DNA of 6,132 bases. It comes from Thiobacillus sp. Its GTDB lineage: Bacteria; Pseudomonadota; Gammaproteobacteria; Burkholderiales; Thiobacillaceae. Below are positions 1 through 5,178 of this stretch, in pieces. Within the stretch, counting starts at the first letter, position 1. Each line of letters opens with the position of its first letter. The translations under genes were made by a program, and so were the position numbers. The notes under the pieces were generated by a model. That model was not told the DNA's origin. It ran no database searches and saw nothing but the letters and a program-made list of their open reading frames with translations. The stretch is from contig NZ_JANJXQ010000238.1 of NCBI RefSeq assembly GCF_024708915.1, forward strand, positions 1 through 6,132, in the 5' to 3' direction.

Positions 1-150
1 ACGCCGTGGATCGCCGGCATCGGCATGTCGGCGAGCTCGCTGCTGGTGGTGCTGAATGCGCTCCGGCTCTCCAATTTCAGCCAGCCCGCCGATGACGGCA
101 GCCTCAAGGCACAGGATTCAAGGCTCGCCGCGCAAGAGCCAGGCCTCTGA
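1..150 (+). CDS. ccoI: Copper-type P-type ATPase CcoI/FixI, C-terminal end (partial)
   Basis: The window opens inside a gene in frame 1; 49 residues remain before the TGA at 148-150. The fragment contains GMSASSLLVVLNALRL, the last membrane helix of P1B-type (heavy-metal) ATPases, in which the MS-S--VV-NALRL pattern is well conserved. A polar tail of about 25 residues follows. CcoI-type ATPases move copper across the inner membrane so that it can be inserted into the binuclear centre of cbb3 cytochrome c oxidase. The assignment as CcoI rather than a general copper exporter (CopA) rests on the ccoS gene starting 2 bases after the stop, an arrangement typical of ccoGHIS operons. The catalytic DKTG, CPC and metal-binding regions lie outside the window, so specificity cannot be checked here. 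Confidence 0.85.
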   Translation, partial: TPWIAGIGMSASSLLVVLNALRLSNFSQPADDGSLKAQDSRLAAQEPGL

Positions 151-152
151 GC

Positions 153-326
153 ATGGACATCCTGCTCCTGCTCATCCCCTTGAGCCTCGTCATCGTCGGC
201 CTCATCGCCTGGATCATGCTGTGGGCGGCCAAAAACGGCCAGTTTGACGACCTCGAAGGGCCGGCGCACAGCGTCATCATGGACGACGACACCCCGCCCA
301 AGCCGGACGATCCGGCCAAGCCCTGA
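153..326 (+). CDS. ccoS: cbb3-type cytochrome oxidase assembly protein CcoS
   Basis: A 57-residue protein. It begins MDILLLLIPLSLVIVGLIAW, a single N-terminal membrane helix (about residues 3-24), followed by the family-typical short motif W-AAKNGQFDDLEGPA at about 24-38. An acidic, proline-rich tail ends in PDDPAKP. CcoS is a small inner-membrane protein needed for maturation of cbb3 cytochrome c oxidase, probably at the step of cofactor insertion. The length fits the family, which is usually about 45-70 residues. The start at 153 lies 2 bases after the ccoI stop, and the upstream AGG is only a weak ribosome site, so translation is probably coupled to ccoI. The gene is too short to stand out by length; it is recognised by the motif and position. 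Confidence 0.93.
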   Translation: MDILLLLIPLSLVIVGLIAWIMLWAAKNGQFDDLEGPAHSVIMDDDTPPKPDDPAKP

Positions 327-379
327 GGCCCGATCGCGTATGCTGTGAATCGCCCTTTCATTTCGCAGCTGGCCCTCCC

Positions 380-1003
380 ATGAATCCTCCCCTCCTCTGG
401 TATTTTGCCGACCCCATGTGCTCATGGTGCTGGGGGTTTTCGCCGGTGATCGAATGCGTGCGCGATGAATATCGCGAGCGCATGAAGATCGCACTGGTGC
501 TGGGCGGCCTGCGACCCGGGACCAGCGCGCCGATGACGGCGGCGGAGCGGGAAGAAATCCTGCATCACTGGCACCAGGTGCACGAGCGCACCGGACAAGC
601 CTTCCGTTTCGAGAACGCGCTGCCGGAAGGTTTCATCTACGACACCGAACCCGCCAGCCGCGCCGTGGTGACGGCGGGCACCCTCGACCCGGCGCTGATC
701 TTTGCCATGTTCAAGGCGATCCAGACGGCGTTTTATGCCGGGGGACGCGACGTCACCCGGCCCGGCGTGCTGGCCGAGCTGGCGGCCGGGCTCGGCATGG
801 ACGCGCAGGCATTCCTGCGCCTGTTCGACAGCGACGACGCCCGCGCCAGAACCCGGGCGAATTTCCGGCAGGCGCGCCAGGCCGGAGTGCGCGGCTTTCC
901 CGCGCTGATCCTGCAGCAGGGCACGCAGCTGCACCCCATCGGCAACGGCTGGCAGCCGCTGGACGCAGTGCGCGCGGCAATCGAGGCGCGACTCGCCGCA
1001 TGA
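380..1003 (+). CDS. DsbA-family (thioredoxin-fold) oxidoreductase, cytoplasmic
   Basis: A 207-residue protein. The N-terminus is a beta strand (LLWYFADPM) leading into the redox motif C14-S-W-C17 in the context DPMCSWCWGF, which is characteristic of FrnE-like/DsbA-family proteins. The helical insertion follows, and the cis-proline loop is seen as GVRGFPALIL with P174 next to the active site. There is no signal peptide, so it should act in the cytoplasm, unlike true DsbA. Likely role is thiol-disulfide exchange; the physiological substrate cannot be told. The length is normal and both cysteines are present. The start at 380 is chosen because it places the first strand directly before the CxxC; no good ribosome site precedes it. 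Its stop overlaps the next gene by 4 bases (ATGA), so the two are probably co-translated. The 53-base gap from ccoS holds no obvious hairpin. Confidence 0.9.
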   Translation: MNPPLLWYFADPMCSWCWGFSPVIECVRDEYRERMKIALVLGGLRPGTSAPMTAAEREEILHHWHQVHERTGQAFRFENALPEGFIYDTEPASRAVVTAGTLDPALIFAMFKAIQTAFYAGGRDVTRPGVLAELAAGLGMDAQAFLRLFDSDDARARTRANFRQARQAGVRGFPALILQQGTQLHPIGNGWQPLDAVRAAIEARLAA

Positions 1004-1836
1004 TGCGCGCAGCCTTGCCCGTCCTGTGCCTGCTGGGGTCGCTCGGCGCCGGCGCCTCCCCGCCGCCGATGATCGACGCCCACGCGCATTACTCCGCCCC
1101 CGATGCGGCGGCATTCACGCCGGCCGAGGTGATCGCCAGACTCGATGCCGCCGGGGTGCGCCAGCTGGCGGTGACGAGCTCGCCGCCGCAGCTGGCACAG
1201 CATCTGTACCGGCATGCTCCCGGCCGCATCATTCCGCTGCTCGGCGTCTATGCGTCGGACCTGGACAAGGGCCGCTGGGTGCACGACGCCGGCCTGCCGG
1301 CGCGGGTCGCCGCGCAGCTGGAGCGGGGCAGCTGGGCGGGCATCGGCGAATTGCATCTGTTTGCCGGCGACGCCCGGCAGCCGGTGTTCGAACAACTGGT
1401 ACGGCTGGCGGCTGCGCGCCGGCTGGTGCTGATGCTTCACGGCGACGCCGAAGTGATCGAGCGCGCGTTCGCCATCGCGCCCGAGGTGCGGGTGCTGTGG
1501 GCGCATCTCGGCACCCGGCCGCAGCCCGCGCCGCTGGCTGCAATGCTGGATCGTTATCCCGCCACGCTCTGGATCGACACCTCGGTGCGCGACGAGCGCA
1601 TCGCTCCGGGCGGCGCCTTGCTGCCGGAATGGCGCGCGCTGTTCGAGCGCTATCCCGATCGCTTCGTGGCGGCGGTGGACACCTTCAGTACGAACCGCTG
1701 GCAGCACTACGCAGCCGTGGTGGCGCAAATCCGCGGCTGGATCGAGCCGTTGCCGCAACCGCTGAGAAACCGGCTGCTGCATGACAACTCGGCGCGGCTG
1801 TTCGATGCATTTCCGCCGCCCCCCGCTCGCCCGTAA
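1000..1836 (+). CDS. Exported amidohydrolase-family metal-dependent hydrolase
   Basis: A 278-residue protein. Residues 1-19 look like a signal peptide: a short basic start (MMR), a hydrophobic core ALPVLCLLGSLGAG and a probable cleavage after AGA before SPPP. The mature part is a TIM-barrel amidohydrolase (amidohydrolase-2/TatD-like) with the expected metal ligands: H28 and H30 in IDAHAHY, E117 in GIGELHLF, H147 in LMLHGDA, H169 in LWAHLG, and D227 in AAVDTFS. It ends with the usual HDNSARLF helix. All ligands are present, so it should be active, but the substrate is unknown. It starts inside the stop of the thioredoxin-fold gene (ATGA overlap), with a second ATG at 1003 as an alternative start. 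The last residues (FPPPPARP) are a low-complexity proline tail. Periplasmic location is inferred from the signal peptide. Confidence 0.85.
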   Translation: MMRAALPVLCLLGSLGAGASPPPMIDAHAHYSAPDAAAFTPAEVIARLDAAGVRQLAVTSSPPQLAQHLYRHAPGRIIPLLGVYASDLDKGRWVHDAGLPARVAAQLERGSWAGIGELHLFAGDARQPVFEQLVRLAAARRLVLMLHGDAEVIERAFAIAPEVRVLWAHLGTRPQPAPLAAMLDRYPATLWIDTSVRDERIAPGGALLPEWRALFERYPDRFVAAVDTFSTNRWQHYAAVVAQIRGWIEPLPQPLRNRLLHDNSARLFDAFPPPPARP

Positions 1837-1862
1837 AATCCCCCCCACCCCCACACTGGAGC
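1834..1862 (+). promoter_or_regulatory. Expression signals for the cyclophilin gene (tentative -10 and ribosome site)
   Basis: The stop codon of the amidohydrolase is part of TAAAAT (1834-1839), a 5-of-6 match to a sigma-70 -10 box. No convincing -35 lies at the right distance, so the promoter is tentative. TGGAGC (1857-1862) ends 7 bases before the ATG at 1870 and is a good ribosome-binding site; this supports that start. Between them is a C-rich stretch with no hairpin. Confidence 0.4.
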
Positions 1863-1869
1863 TTTTCCG

Positions 1870-2532
1870 ATGTCCCGTTTTCCCCTGTTTTACGCCACGC
1901 TGTTTCTCGGCGCGCTGATGTCCGGCGCCACTGGCTGCAGCGCCAGCGAGCCCGGCGCCCAGACCGTTGCCACCGCCCCCGCCGCCGGCCAGCCGGCCAA
2001 TCCGCGCGTACTGATCGAAACCGGCAAGGGCAACATCACGCTGGAACTGTTCCCCCGCAATGCGCCGCAGTCGGCGGCGAATTTTCTCAACTACGCGAAA
2101 AGCGGGTTTTACGACGGCCTGGTGTTTCATCGCGTGATCCCCGGCTTCATGATCCAGGGCGGCGGCATGACGCCGGACATGGCGGAAAAACCCAACGGCG
2201 AACCCATCCGCAACGAAGCCGACAACGGCCTGAAGAACCTGCGCGGCACGCTGGCGATGGCGCGCACCGGCGACCCGCATTCAGCGACCTCGCAATTCTT
2301 CATCAACGTGGTGGACAACGCGCTTCTCAACCATCGCGGCCAGAGCGTCGCCGGCTGGGGCTACGCGGTGTTCGGCCAGGTGGTCGACGGCATGGAGGTG
2401 GTCGACACCATCGTCGCGGTGCCGCGCGGCAGCCGCGGGCCGCACGACGACGTGCCGCTCGAAGCGGTCGTGATGCAGCGCGTCAGCGTGCTGCCCGCGG
2501 CACCCGCCCCCGCCGAAGCACCGAAACAGTAA
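1870..2532 (+). CDS. Cyclophilin-type peptidyl-prolyl cis-trans isomerase, probable lipoprotein (PpiA-like)
   Basis: A 220-residue protein. Residues 1-22 form a signal sequence ending in ATGC, a somewhat degenerate lipobox with Cys23 as the likely lipidated residue; Ser24 would favour the outer membrane. A linker rich in Ala/Pro (about 24-44) leads to the cyclophilin domain (about 46-208). Active-site elements are present: FHRVIPGFMIQGG (R88, F93, Q96), MARTGDPHSATSQFFINV (Q142, F143) and YAVFGQV (F168). The core closely resembles E. coli PpiA/PpiB. It should speed proline isomerisation during folding of exported proteins. The C-terminus adds a short Ala/Pro tail. The short gap (8 bases) to the permease downstream suggests one transcript, although the functions are unrelated. 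Confidence 0.95.
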   Translation: MSRFPLFYATLFLGALMSGATGCSASEPGAQTVATAPAAGQPANPRVLIETGKGNITLELFPRNAPQSAANFLNYAKSGFYDGLVFHRVIPGFMIQGGGMTPDMAEKPNGEPIRNEADNGLKNLRGTLAMARTGDPHSATSQFFINVVDNALLNHRGQSVAGWGYAVFGQVVDGMEVVDTIVAVPRGSRGPHDDVPLEAVVMQRVSVLPAAPAPAEAPKQ

Positions 2533-2534
2533 GG
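2531..2534 (+). promoter_or_regulatory. Ribosome-binding site supporting a CTG start for the permease
   Basis: AAGG, overlapping the cyclophilin stop codon TAA (2530-2532), lies 6 bases before the CTG at 2541. Upstream of codon 46 of the permease frame there is no ATG, GTG or TTG back into the cyclophilin gene. This modest Shine-Dalgarno sequence therefore decides in favour of CTG as the initiation codon. Confidence 0.5.
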
Positions 2535-2540
2535 CCCGGC

Positions 2541-3467
2541 CTGTCTTCCACCGCCAAACTGCTGCTGCTCGGGCTGGCCGCGCCGCTCGCCATTGCGCTC
2601 GGCCTGCTGGCCGGTGCGCTGCCGGCCGACCGCGAACTGGCACAGCAGATCCTCGTCGAACTGCGCGCCCCGCGGGTGGCCGCCGCCTTCGCCTGCGGCG
2701 GCCTCTTGGCGCTGGCAGGCGCGCTGATGCAGACGCTGTTCCGCAATCCGCTGGCCGAACCCTATCTGCTCGGCGTCTCCGGCGGCGCCGGTCTGCTTGC
2801 GCTGCTCGGCATGGCGGCGGGGCTGGCATGGCCGTGGGTGTCGGCGCTGGCGTTCGCCGGCAGCCTTCTGGCGCTGGCGCTCGCCGCCGCGCTCGGCGGG
2901 CGAATGCTGGCGCGCGACCACACCCCGCTGCTGCTGGCCGGGGTGATGCTGGCGGCCGGCTTCGGCGCACTGATCGCACTGATGCTTTCGGTCGCGCCGG
3001 CCGAGCGCCTGCCCGGCATGCTGTTCTTCCTGATGGGCGACCTGGCGTGGACCAGCAACGCCTCGATGCTGTGGGGCGCGCTGCTGCTGGCAGTGGCCGC
3101 CGCGCTGGGCCTCTCCAGGCGGCTCGACATACTGCAGCTGTCGCCGCTGAAAGCCGCCTCCCTGGGCGTCGCCGTCGCGCCCACGCGCTGGATGCTGTTC
3201 GGGCTGGCCGGCGCCTGCACCGCGCTGGTGGTGGCGCAGGCCGGCAGCATCGGCTTCGTCGGCCTGATGGTGCCGCACGCCTTGAGAAAGCTCGGCTTCG
3301 CCGGCCACCGCGTCCTGCTGCCCGCCTGCGCGCTGGCCGGCGGCAGCCTCTTGGTGCTGGCCGACGCGCTGGCGCGCACCGTGATCGAGCCGCGCGAACT
3401 GCCGGTCGGCGTGCTCACCGCCCTGCTCGGGGTGCCGATGATGTTGTGGCTGCTGCGCCGGCCTTGA
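2541..3467 (+). CDS. btuC: BtuC/FecCD-family ABC importer permease, probable CTG start
   Basis: A 308-residue inner-membrane permease if translation begins at CTG 2541, giving MSSTAKLLLLGLAAPLAIAL as the start. Family landmarks follow in order: the LRAPR motif (about 41-45), GALMQTLFRNPLAEPYLLGVS (about 60-80), GFVGLMVPHALR with HRVLLP (about 238-260) and ELPVGVLTALLGVP (about 286-299). The C-terminal half resembles E. coli BtuC, so cobalamin is the likeliest substrate, but heme or siderophore import by the same family cannot be excluded. About eight to ten hydrophobic segments are visible. E. coli BtuC has 326 residues, so the length is slightly short but plausible. The first conventional start, GTG 2676, would delete helix 1 and the LRAPR motif. 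Its ATPase partner lies at 4407, beyond a toxin-antitoxin module. An alternative explanation is a lost start codon in a decaying gene, but the rest of the frame is intact. Confidence 0.85.
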   Translation: MSSTAKLLLLGLAAPLAIALGLLAGALPADRELAQQILVELRAPRVAAAFACGGLLALAGALMQTLFRNPLAEPYLLGVSGGAGLLALLGMAAGLAWPWVSALAFAGSLLALALAAALGGRMLARDHTPLLLAGVMLAAGFGALIALMLSVAPAERLPGMLFFLMGDLAWTSNASMLWGALLLAVAAALGLSRRLDILQLSPLKAASLGVAVAPTRWMLFGLAGACTALVVAQAGSIGFVGLMVPHALRKLGFAGHRVLLPACALAGGSLLVLADALARTVIEPRELPVGVLTALLGVPMMLWLLRRP

Positions 3468-3491
3468 AGCCGCCATTTCGGCCCTTCAACC

Positions 3492-3509
3492 GGTAGCATT
3501 TCTGCTACC
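3492..3509. promoter_or_regulatory. Perfect 7-bp inverted repeat, likely operator of the toxin-antitoxin pair
   Basis: GGTAGCA-TTTC-TGCTACC, two perfect 7-base arms around a 4-base centre, ends 9 bases before the toxin ATG. Ribbon-helix-helix antitoxins usually repress their own operon by binding such palindromes, so an autoregulatory operator is the natural reading. A weak -10-like CATAAA (3509-3514) touches the right arm. The arms are too short and there is no T-run on the + strand, so it is a poor candidate for an intrinsic terminator of the permease gene. Binding is inferred from family behaviour, not shown. Confidence 0.55.
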
Positions 3510-3518
3510 ATAAACAGC

Positions 3519-3947
3519 ATGACTCAGCGGGTGGTCGTCGACACCAATATCTTCGTGGGCGCCTGCCTGGGGCAAGGCGCCTCACACCGGATCGTGGCAG
3601 CCTGCCTGCGCAGCGAATGCCTGCCCCTGATGAGCGCAGCACTGTTTGCCGAATACGAGGATGTGCTGGGGCGTGCCGAATTGTTCAAGTCATCCCGACT
3701 GACGCCTGGCGAACGCGGCGAATTGCTGGACATATTCCTTGCAGCGTGCAGCTGGACGCGTATCTATTTCGCCTGGCGCCCCAATCTGCCGGACGAAGCG
3801 GATAACCACCTGGTGGAGCTCGCGGTAGCGGGTGGTGCGCGTTTCGTGGTGACCCGGAATCTGCGCGACGTTGCCCGCATGGAACGCCGCTTCCCCGAAC
3901 TGCGGGTGGTAAGCCCCGAGGATTTTCTCAAGGAGATCAAGACATGA
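3519..3947 (+). CDS. PIN-domain toxin (putative toxin-antitoxin PIN family, VapC-like)
   Basis: A 142-residue protein made of a single PIN domain, a Mg-dependent RNase fold. Visible acidic residues are D8 in VVVDTNIFVGA, E45 in FAEYEDVL, and D92/D95 in LPDEADNHLVELA. The last strand carries VTRNLRD where many PIN proteins have TGD. The pattern RPNLPDEADNHLVELAVAGGA matches the subgroup described as putative toxin-antitoxin toxin component, PIN family (COG1569 type), rather than the classic short VapC. It probably cleaves RNA when not bound by its antitoxin; the target is unknown. It has no recognisable Shine-Dalgarno before its ATG, and its stop overlaps the antitoxin start by 4 bases. Base composition is visibly less G/C-biased than the transporter genes on both sides, which suggests acquisition. 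Confidence 0.88.
   Translation: MTQRVVVDTNIFVGACLGQGASHRIVAACLRSECLPLMSAALFAEYEDVLGRAELFKSSRLTPGERGELLDIFLAACSWTRIYFAWRPNLPDEADNHLVELAVAGGARFVVTRNLRDVARMERRFPELRVVSPEDFLKEIKT
3930..3935 (+). promoter_or_regulatory. Strong ribosome-binding site of the antitoxin
   Basis: AAGGAG inside the last codons of the toxin gene, 8 bases before the antitoxin ATG at 3944. It is the best Shine-Dalgarno sequence in the window, whereas the toxin has none that I can see; this would favour antitoxin over toxin synthesis from one mRNA. Confidence 0.7.
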
Positions 3948-4162
3948 GCGCATTGACCCTACGCCTGCCCGACGACAAGCACGAACGCCTGCGCGCCCTG
4001 GCGCAAAGCCGCGGCACCAGCGTCAATCGCCTGCTGGACGAAGTGACGACGCTGCTGCTGGCGGAATTCGACGCGGAAACCCGGTTCCGCCTGCGCGCCC
4101 AAAAGGGAGCGGGCAAGACCGCGCGCGGCCTCGATTTGCTGAACAAGGCCGCGGGCAAATAG
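3944..4162 (+). CDS. Ribbon-helix-helix (CopG/Arc-type) antitoxin of the PIN toxin
   Basis: A 72-residue protein. Residues 3-8 (ALTLRL) fit the DNA-contacting beta strand of a ribbon-helix-helix fold. PDDKHERLRALAQSRG fits helix A, and TSVNRLLDEVTTLLLAEF helix B, with the conserved turn S/T-V-N-x-L. Residues about 44-72 (AETRFRLRAQKG ... LDLLNKAAGK) are a charged tail of the kind that wraps and blocks the toxin. It should dimerise, bind the operator upstream of the toxin and neutralise the PIN RNase. The toxin-first gene order with ATGA overlap is the reverse of the usual vapBC order but common for this PIN subgroup. The start is fixed by AAGGAG at 3930-3935. Confidence 0.85.
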   Translation: MSALTLRLPDDKHERLRALAQSRGTSVNRLLDEVTTLLLAEFDAETRFRLRAQKGAGKTARGLDLLNKAAGK

Positions 4163-4170
4163 CCAATCCG

Positions 4171-4292
4171 AACGAGCGGACACGCGGAGCCAACTCGCGG
4201 GTTGTGCATGGCGATGCCGCCGCCCTGCTGGAGGCCGGCATCCTCAACCGCAGGCCGGAGGCAAAATCAAATTCATGCTACAGGCTACGTAA
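4171..4292 (+). pseudogene. Possible relic of a second antitoxin/HTH regulator (C-terminal debris)
   Basis: Frame starting at 4171 reads NERTRGANSRVVHGDAAALL and then EAGILNRRPE up to 4260, without a plausible start. After a change of frame near 4260 it reads GKIKFMLQAT and stops at TAA 4290-4292. From memory, the pattern VH-D--ALLEAGIL ... G-I-F ... DFMLQA resembles the C-terminal winged-helix part of small HTH antitoxin-like regulators, whose end usually reads close to VDFMLQAA. Here the middle appears shortened and the frame broken, so this would be a dead remnant. The resemblance is recalled, not searched, and the stretch is short; it could be coincidental. Confidence 0.35.
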
Positions 4293-4315
4293 GCGGTGCA
4301 GCCGGCCACCCTCCT

Positions 4316-4332
4316 GATTCTGCTGCAGAATC
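4316..4332. promoter_or_regulatory. Perfect 8-bp inverted repeat upstream of the ATPase gene
   Basis: GATTCTGC-T-GCAGAATC, two perfect 8-base arms with a single central base, lies 75 bases before the btuD ATG. The one-base centre rules out a stable RNA hairpin with full pairing, so a binding site for a dimeric DNA-binding protein is more likely. A relatively A/T-rich stretch (TCTAATTTACTTAG, 4337-4350) follows and could contain a -10 element, but I cannot assign a convincing -35. The rest of 4293-4406 holds nothing else I recognise; no B12-riboswitch consensus is visible. Confidence 0.45.
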
Positions 4333-4362
4333 GTCGTCTAATTTACTTAGCAGAAGTCCTTC

Positions 4363-4416
4363 ATGCGCACACCACTCACAAACGACGCAGAACTGCCAAC
4401 CCGGCCATGCGCCTGA
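4363..4416 (+). other. 17-codon reading frame overlapping the btuD start (possible leader peptide)
   Basis: ATG 4363 opens a frame reading MRTPLTNDAELPTRPCA and stops at TGA 4414-4416, so it overlaps the first codons of btuD in another frame. A frame ending just inside a gene start can couple translation, and btuD itself has no visible Shine-Dalgarno. Only a weak purine stretch (AGAAG, about 4352-4356) precedes it. It may equally be chance or a fragment of a lost gene. Confidence 0.2.
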
Positions 4417-5138
4417 CCACCCAGCAACTCTCCCTCCGTACCAGCACCCGCACGCTGGTCGACTCCCTCGACCTCACGCTCGAATCCGGCGAGGTACTCG
4501 GCATTCTCGGCGCCAACGGCGCCGGCAAGTCGACGCTGCTGGCGGTGCTGGCAGGGCTCGCGCTGCCCGCGCAGGGACACGTCTTGCTCGACGGCCAGCC
4601 GGTGGCCGGCTTACCGCCGCTCGTCCGCGCGCAGCACATCGGCCTGCTGCCGCAGGGCGACGAAGGCGGGTTTTTCGGCAGCGTCGCCGACTTCGTCGCG
4701 CTCGGCCATTACCCCTTCGGCGCTGCCCCCGATCTGGCGCCGCATCTGGCGACCTGGGAACTGAGCGACCTCGCCCGCCGCCCGCTTGCCACCCTGTCCG
4801 GCGGCGAGCGCCAGCGCGCGCGGCTGGCGCAGCTGGCGGTGCAGGCGCCGCGCATCGCCCTGCTCGACGAGCCGCTGACCCATCTCGACCCGGCGCACCA
4901 GGCGCGGCTGCTGGCGTGGGCGCGCGGCGAGGCCGACGCCGGGCGCAGCGTGGCGCTGACGCTGCACGACCCCAACTGGGCCGCCTGCCACTGCGACCGC
5001 CTGCTGTTCCTCTACGGCGACGGGCGCTGGCAACTCGGCAGCCCGGCCGAACTGCTCACGCCGGCGTCGCTCGCAAGCCTGTACGGCCCCGGCACCGCGG
5101 CATTGTGGCAACAAAGCAGCCGGGGCCAGCCTGTATAA
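4407..5138 (+). CDS. btuD: ABC importer ATPase, BtuD/FecE type
   Basis: A 243-residue nucleotide-binding subunit, about the size of E. coli BtuD (249). Motifs in order: Walker A GANGAGKST (35-43), Q-loop Q83 in LLPQ, signature LSGGERQR (130-137), Walker B ALLDEP (D154, E155), D-loop LTHLDP (157-162) and H-loop H187 in LTLHDPNWA. All catalytic residues are intact. It should power uptake through the BtuC-type permease encoded at 2541-3467; cobalamin is favoured, but heme or siderophore is possible. ATG 4407 is chosen because it gives the normal N-terminus (MRLTTQQLSLRTSTRTLVDS). A GTG at 4296 in the same frame would add 37 residues unlike the family, running through the palindrome. No good ribosome site precedes 4407. 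The binding-protein gene is not in the window. Confidence 0.9.
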   Translation: MRLTTQQLSLRTSTRTLVDSLDLTLESGEVLGILGANGAGKSTLLAVLAGLALPAQGHVLLDGQPVAGLPPLVRAQHIGLLPQGDEGGFFGSVADFVALGHYPFGAAPDLAPHLATWELSDLARRPLATLSGGERQRARLAQLAVQAPRIALLDEPLTHLDPAHQARLLAWARGEADAGRSVALTLHDPNWAACHCDRLLFLYGDGRWQLGSPAELLTPASLASLYGPGTAALWQQSSRGQPV

Positions 5139-5139
5139 T
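5134..5139 (+). promoter_or_regulatory. Consensus -10 box before pcnB
   Basis: TATAAT, a perfect sigma-70 -10 hexamer, overlaps the btuD stop codon (TAA 5136-5138) and lies 39 bases before the pcnB ATG. It would give a leader of roughly 30-35 bases. No good -35 is visible 16-18 bases upstream (the region reads ACAAAG), so activity is uncertain. No hairpin terminator separates btuD from pcnB. Confidence 0.4.
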
Positions 5140-5178
5140 CGCCCATCTGCTTCATTCATCCCCGCTCCGCGCACCCCA

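Noticed and set aside
339..344. TATGCT as a -10 box for the thioredoxin-fold gene
   Set aside because: Only four of six bases match, with no -35 at the right distance.
733..2280. 515-residue minus-strand open frame
   Set aside because: It lies antisense to three well-supported genes with catalytic motifs. Its translation is rich in Arg, Gly, His and Gln without domain motifs, as expected for a shadow frame in GC-rich DNA.
2361..3476. 371-residue minus-strand open frame opposite the permease
   Set aside because: Composition is Gln/Arg/His/Ala-rich, the mirror of Leu/Ala-rich membrane codons on the + strand; no recognisable fold.
4191..4204. CAACTCGCGGGTTG hairpin as terminator of the toxin-antitoxin operon
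   Set aside because: Only four or five base pairs including a G-T pair, and no T-run follows.
3500..4324. TTCTGCT shared by both palindromes as a common operator or insertion repeat
   Set aside because: Seven shared bases between two sites is weak, the arms otherwise differ, and no longer direct repeat flanks the cassette.
4163..4406. Cobalamin riboswitch before btuD
   Set aside because: I looked for the B12-box consensus and a multi-helix structure because the transporter is BtuCD-like. Nothing convincing is present; only the 17-base palindrome and debris.
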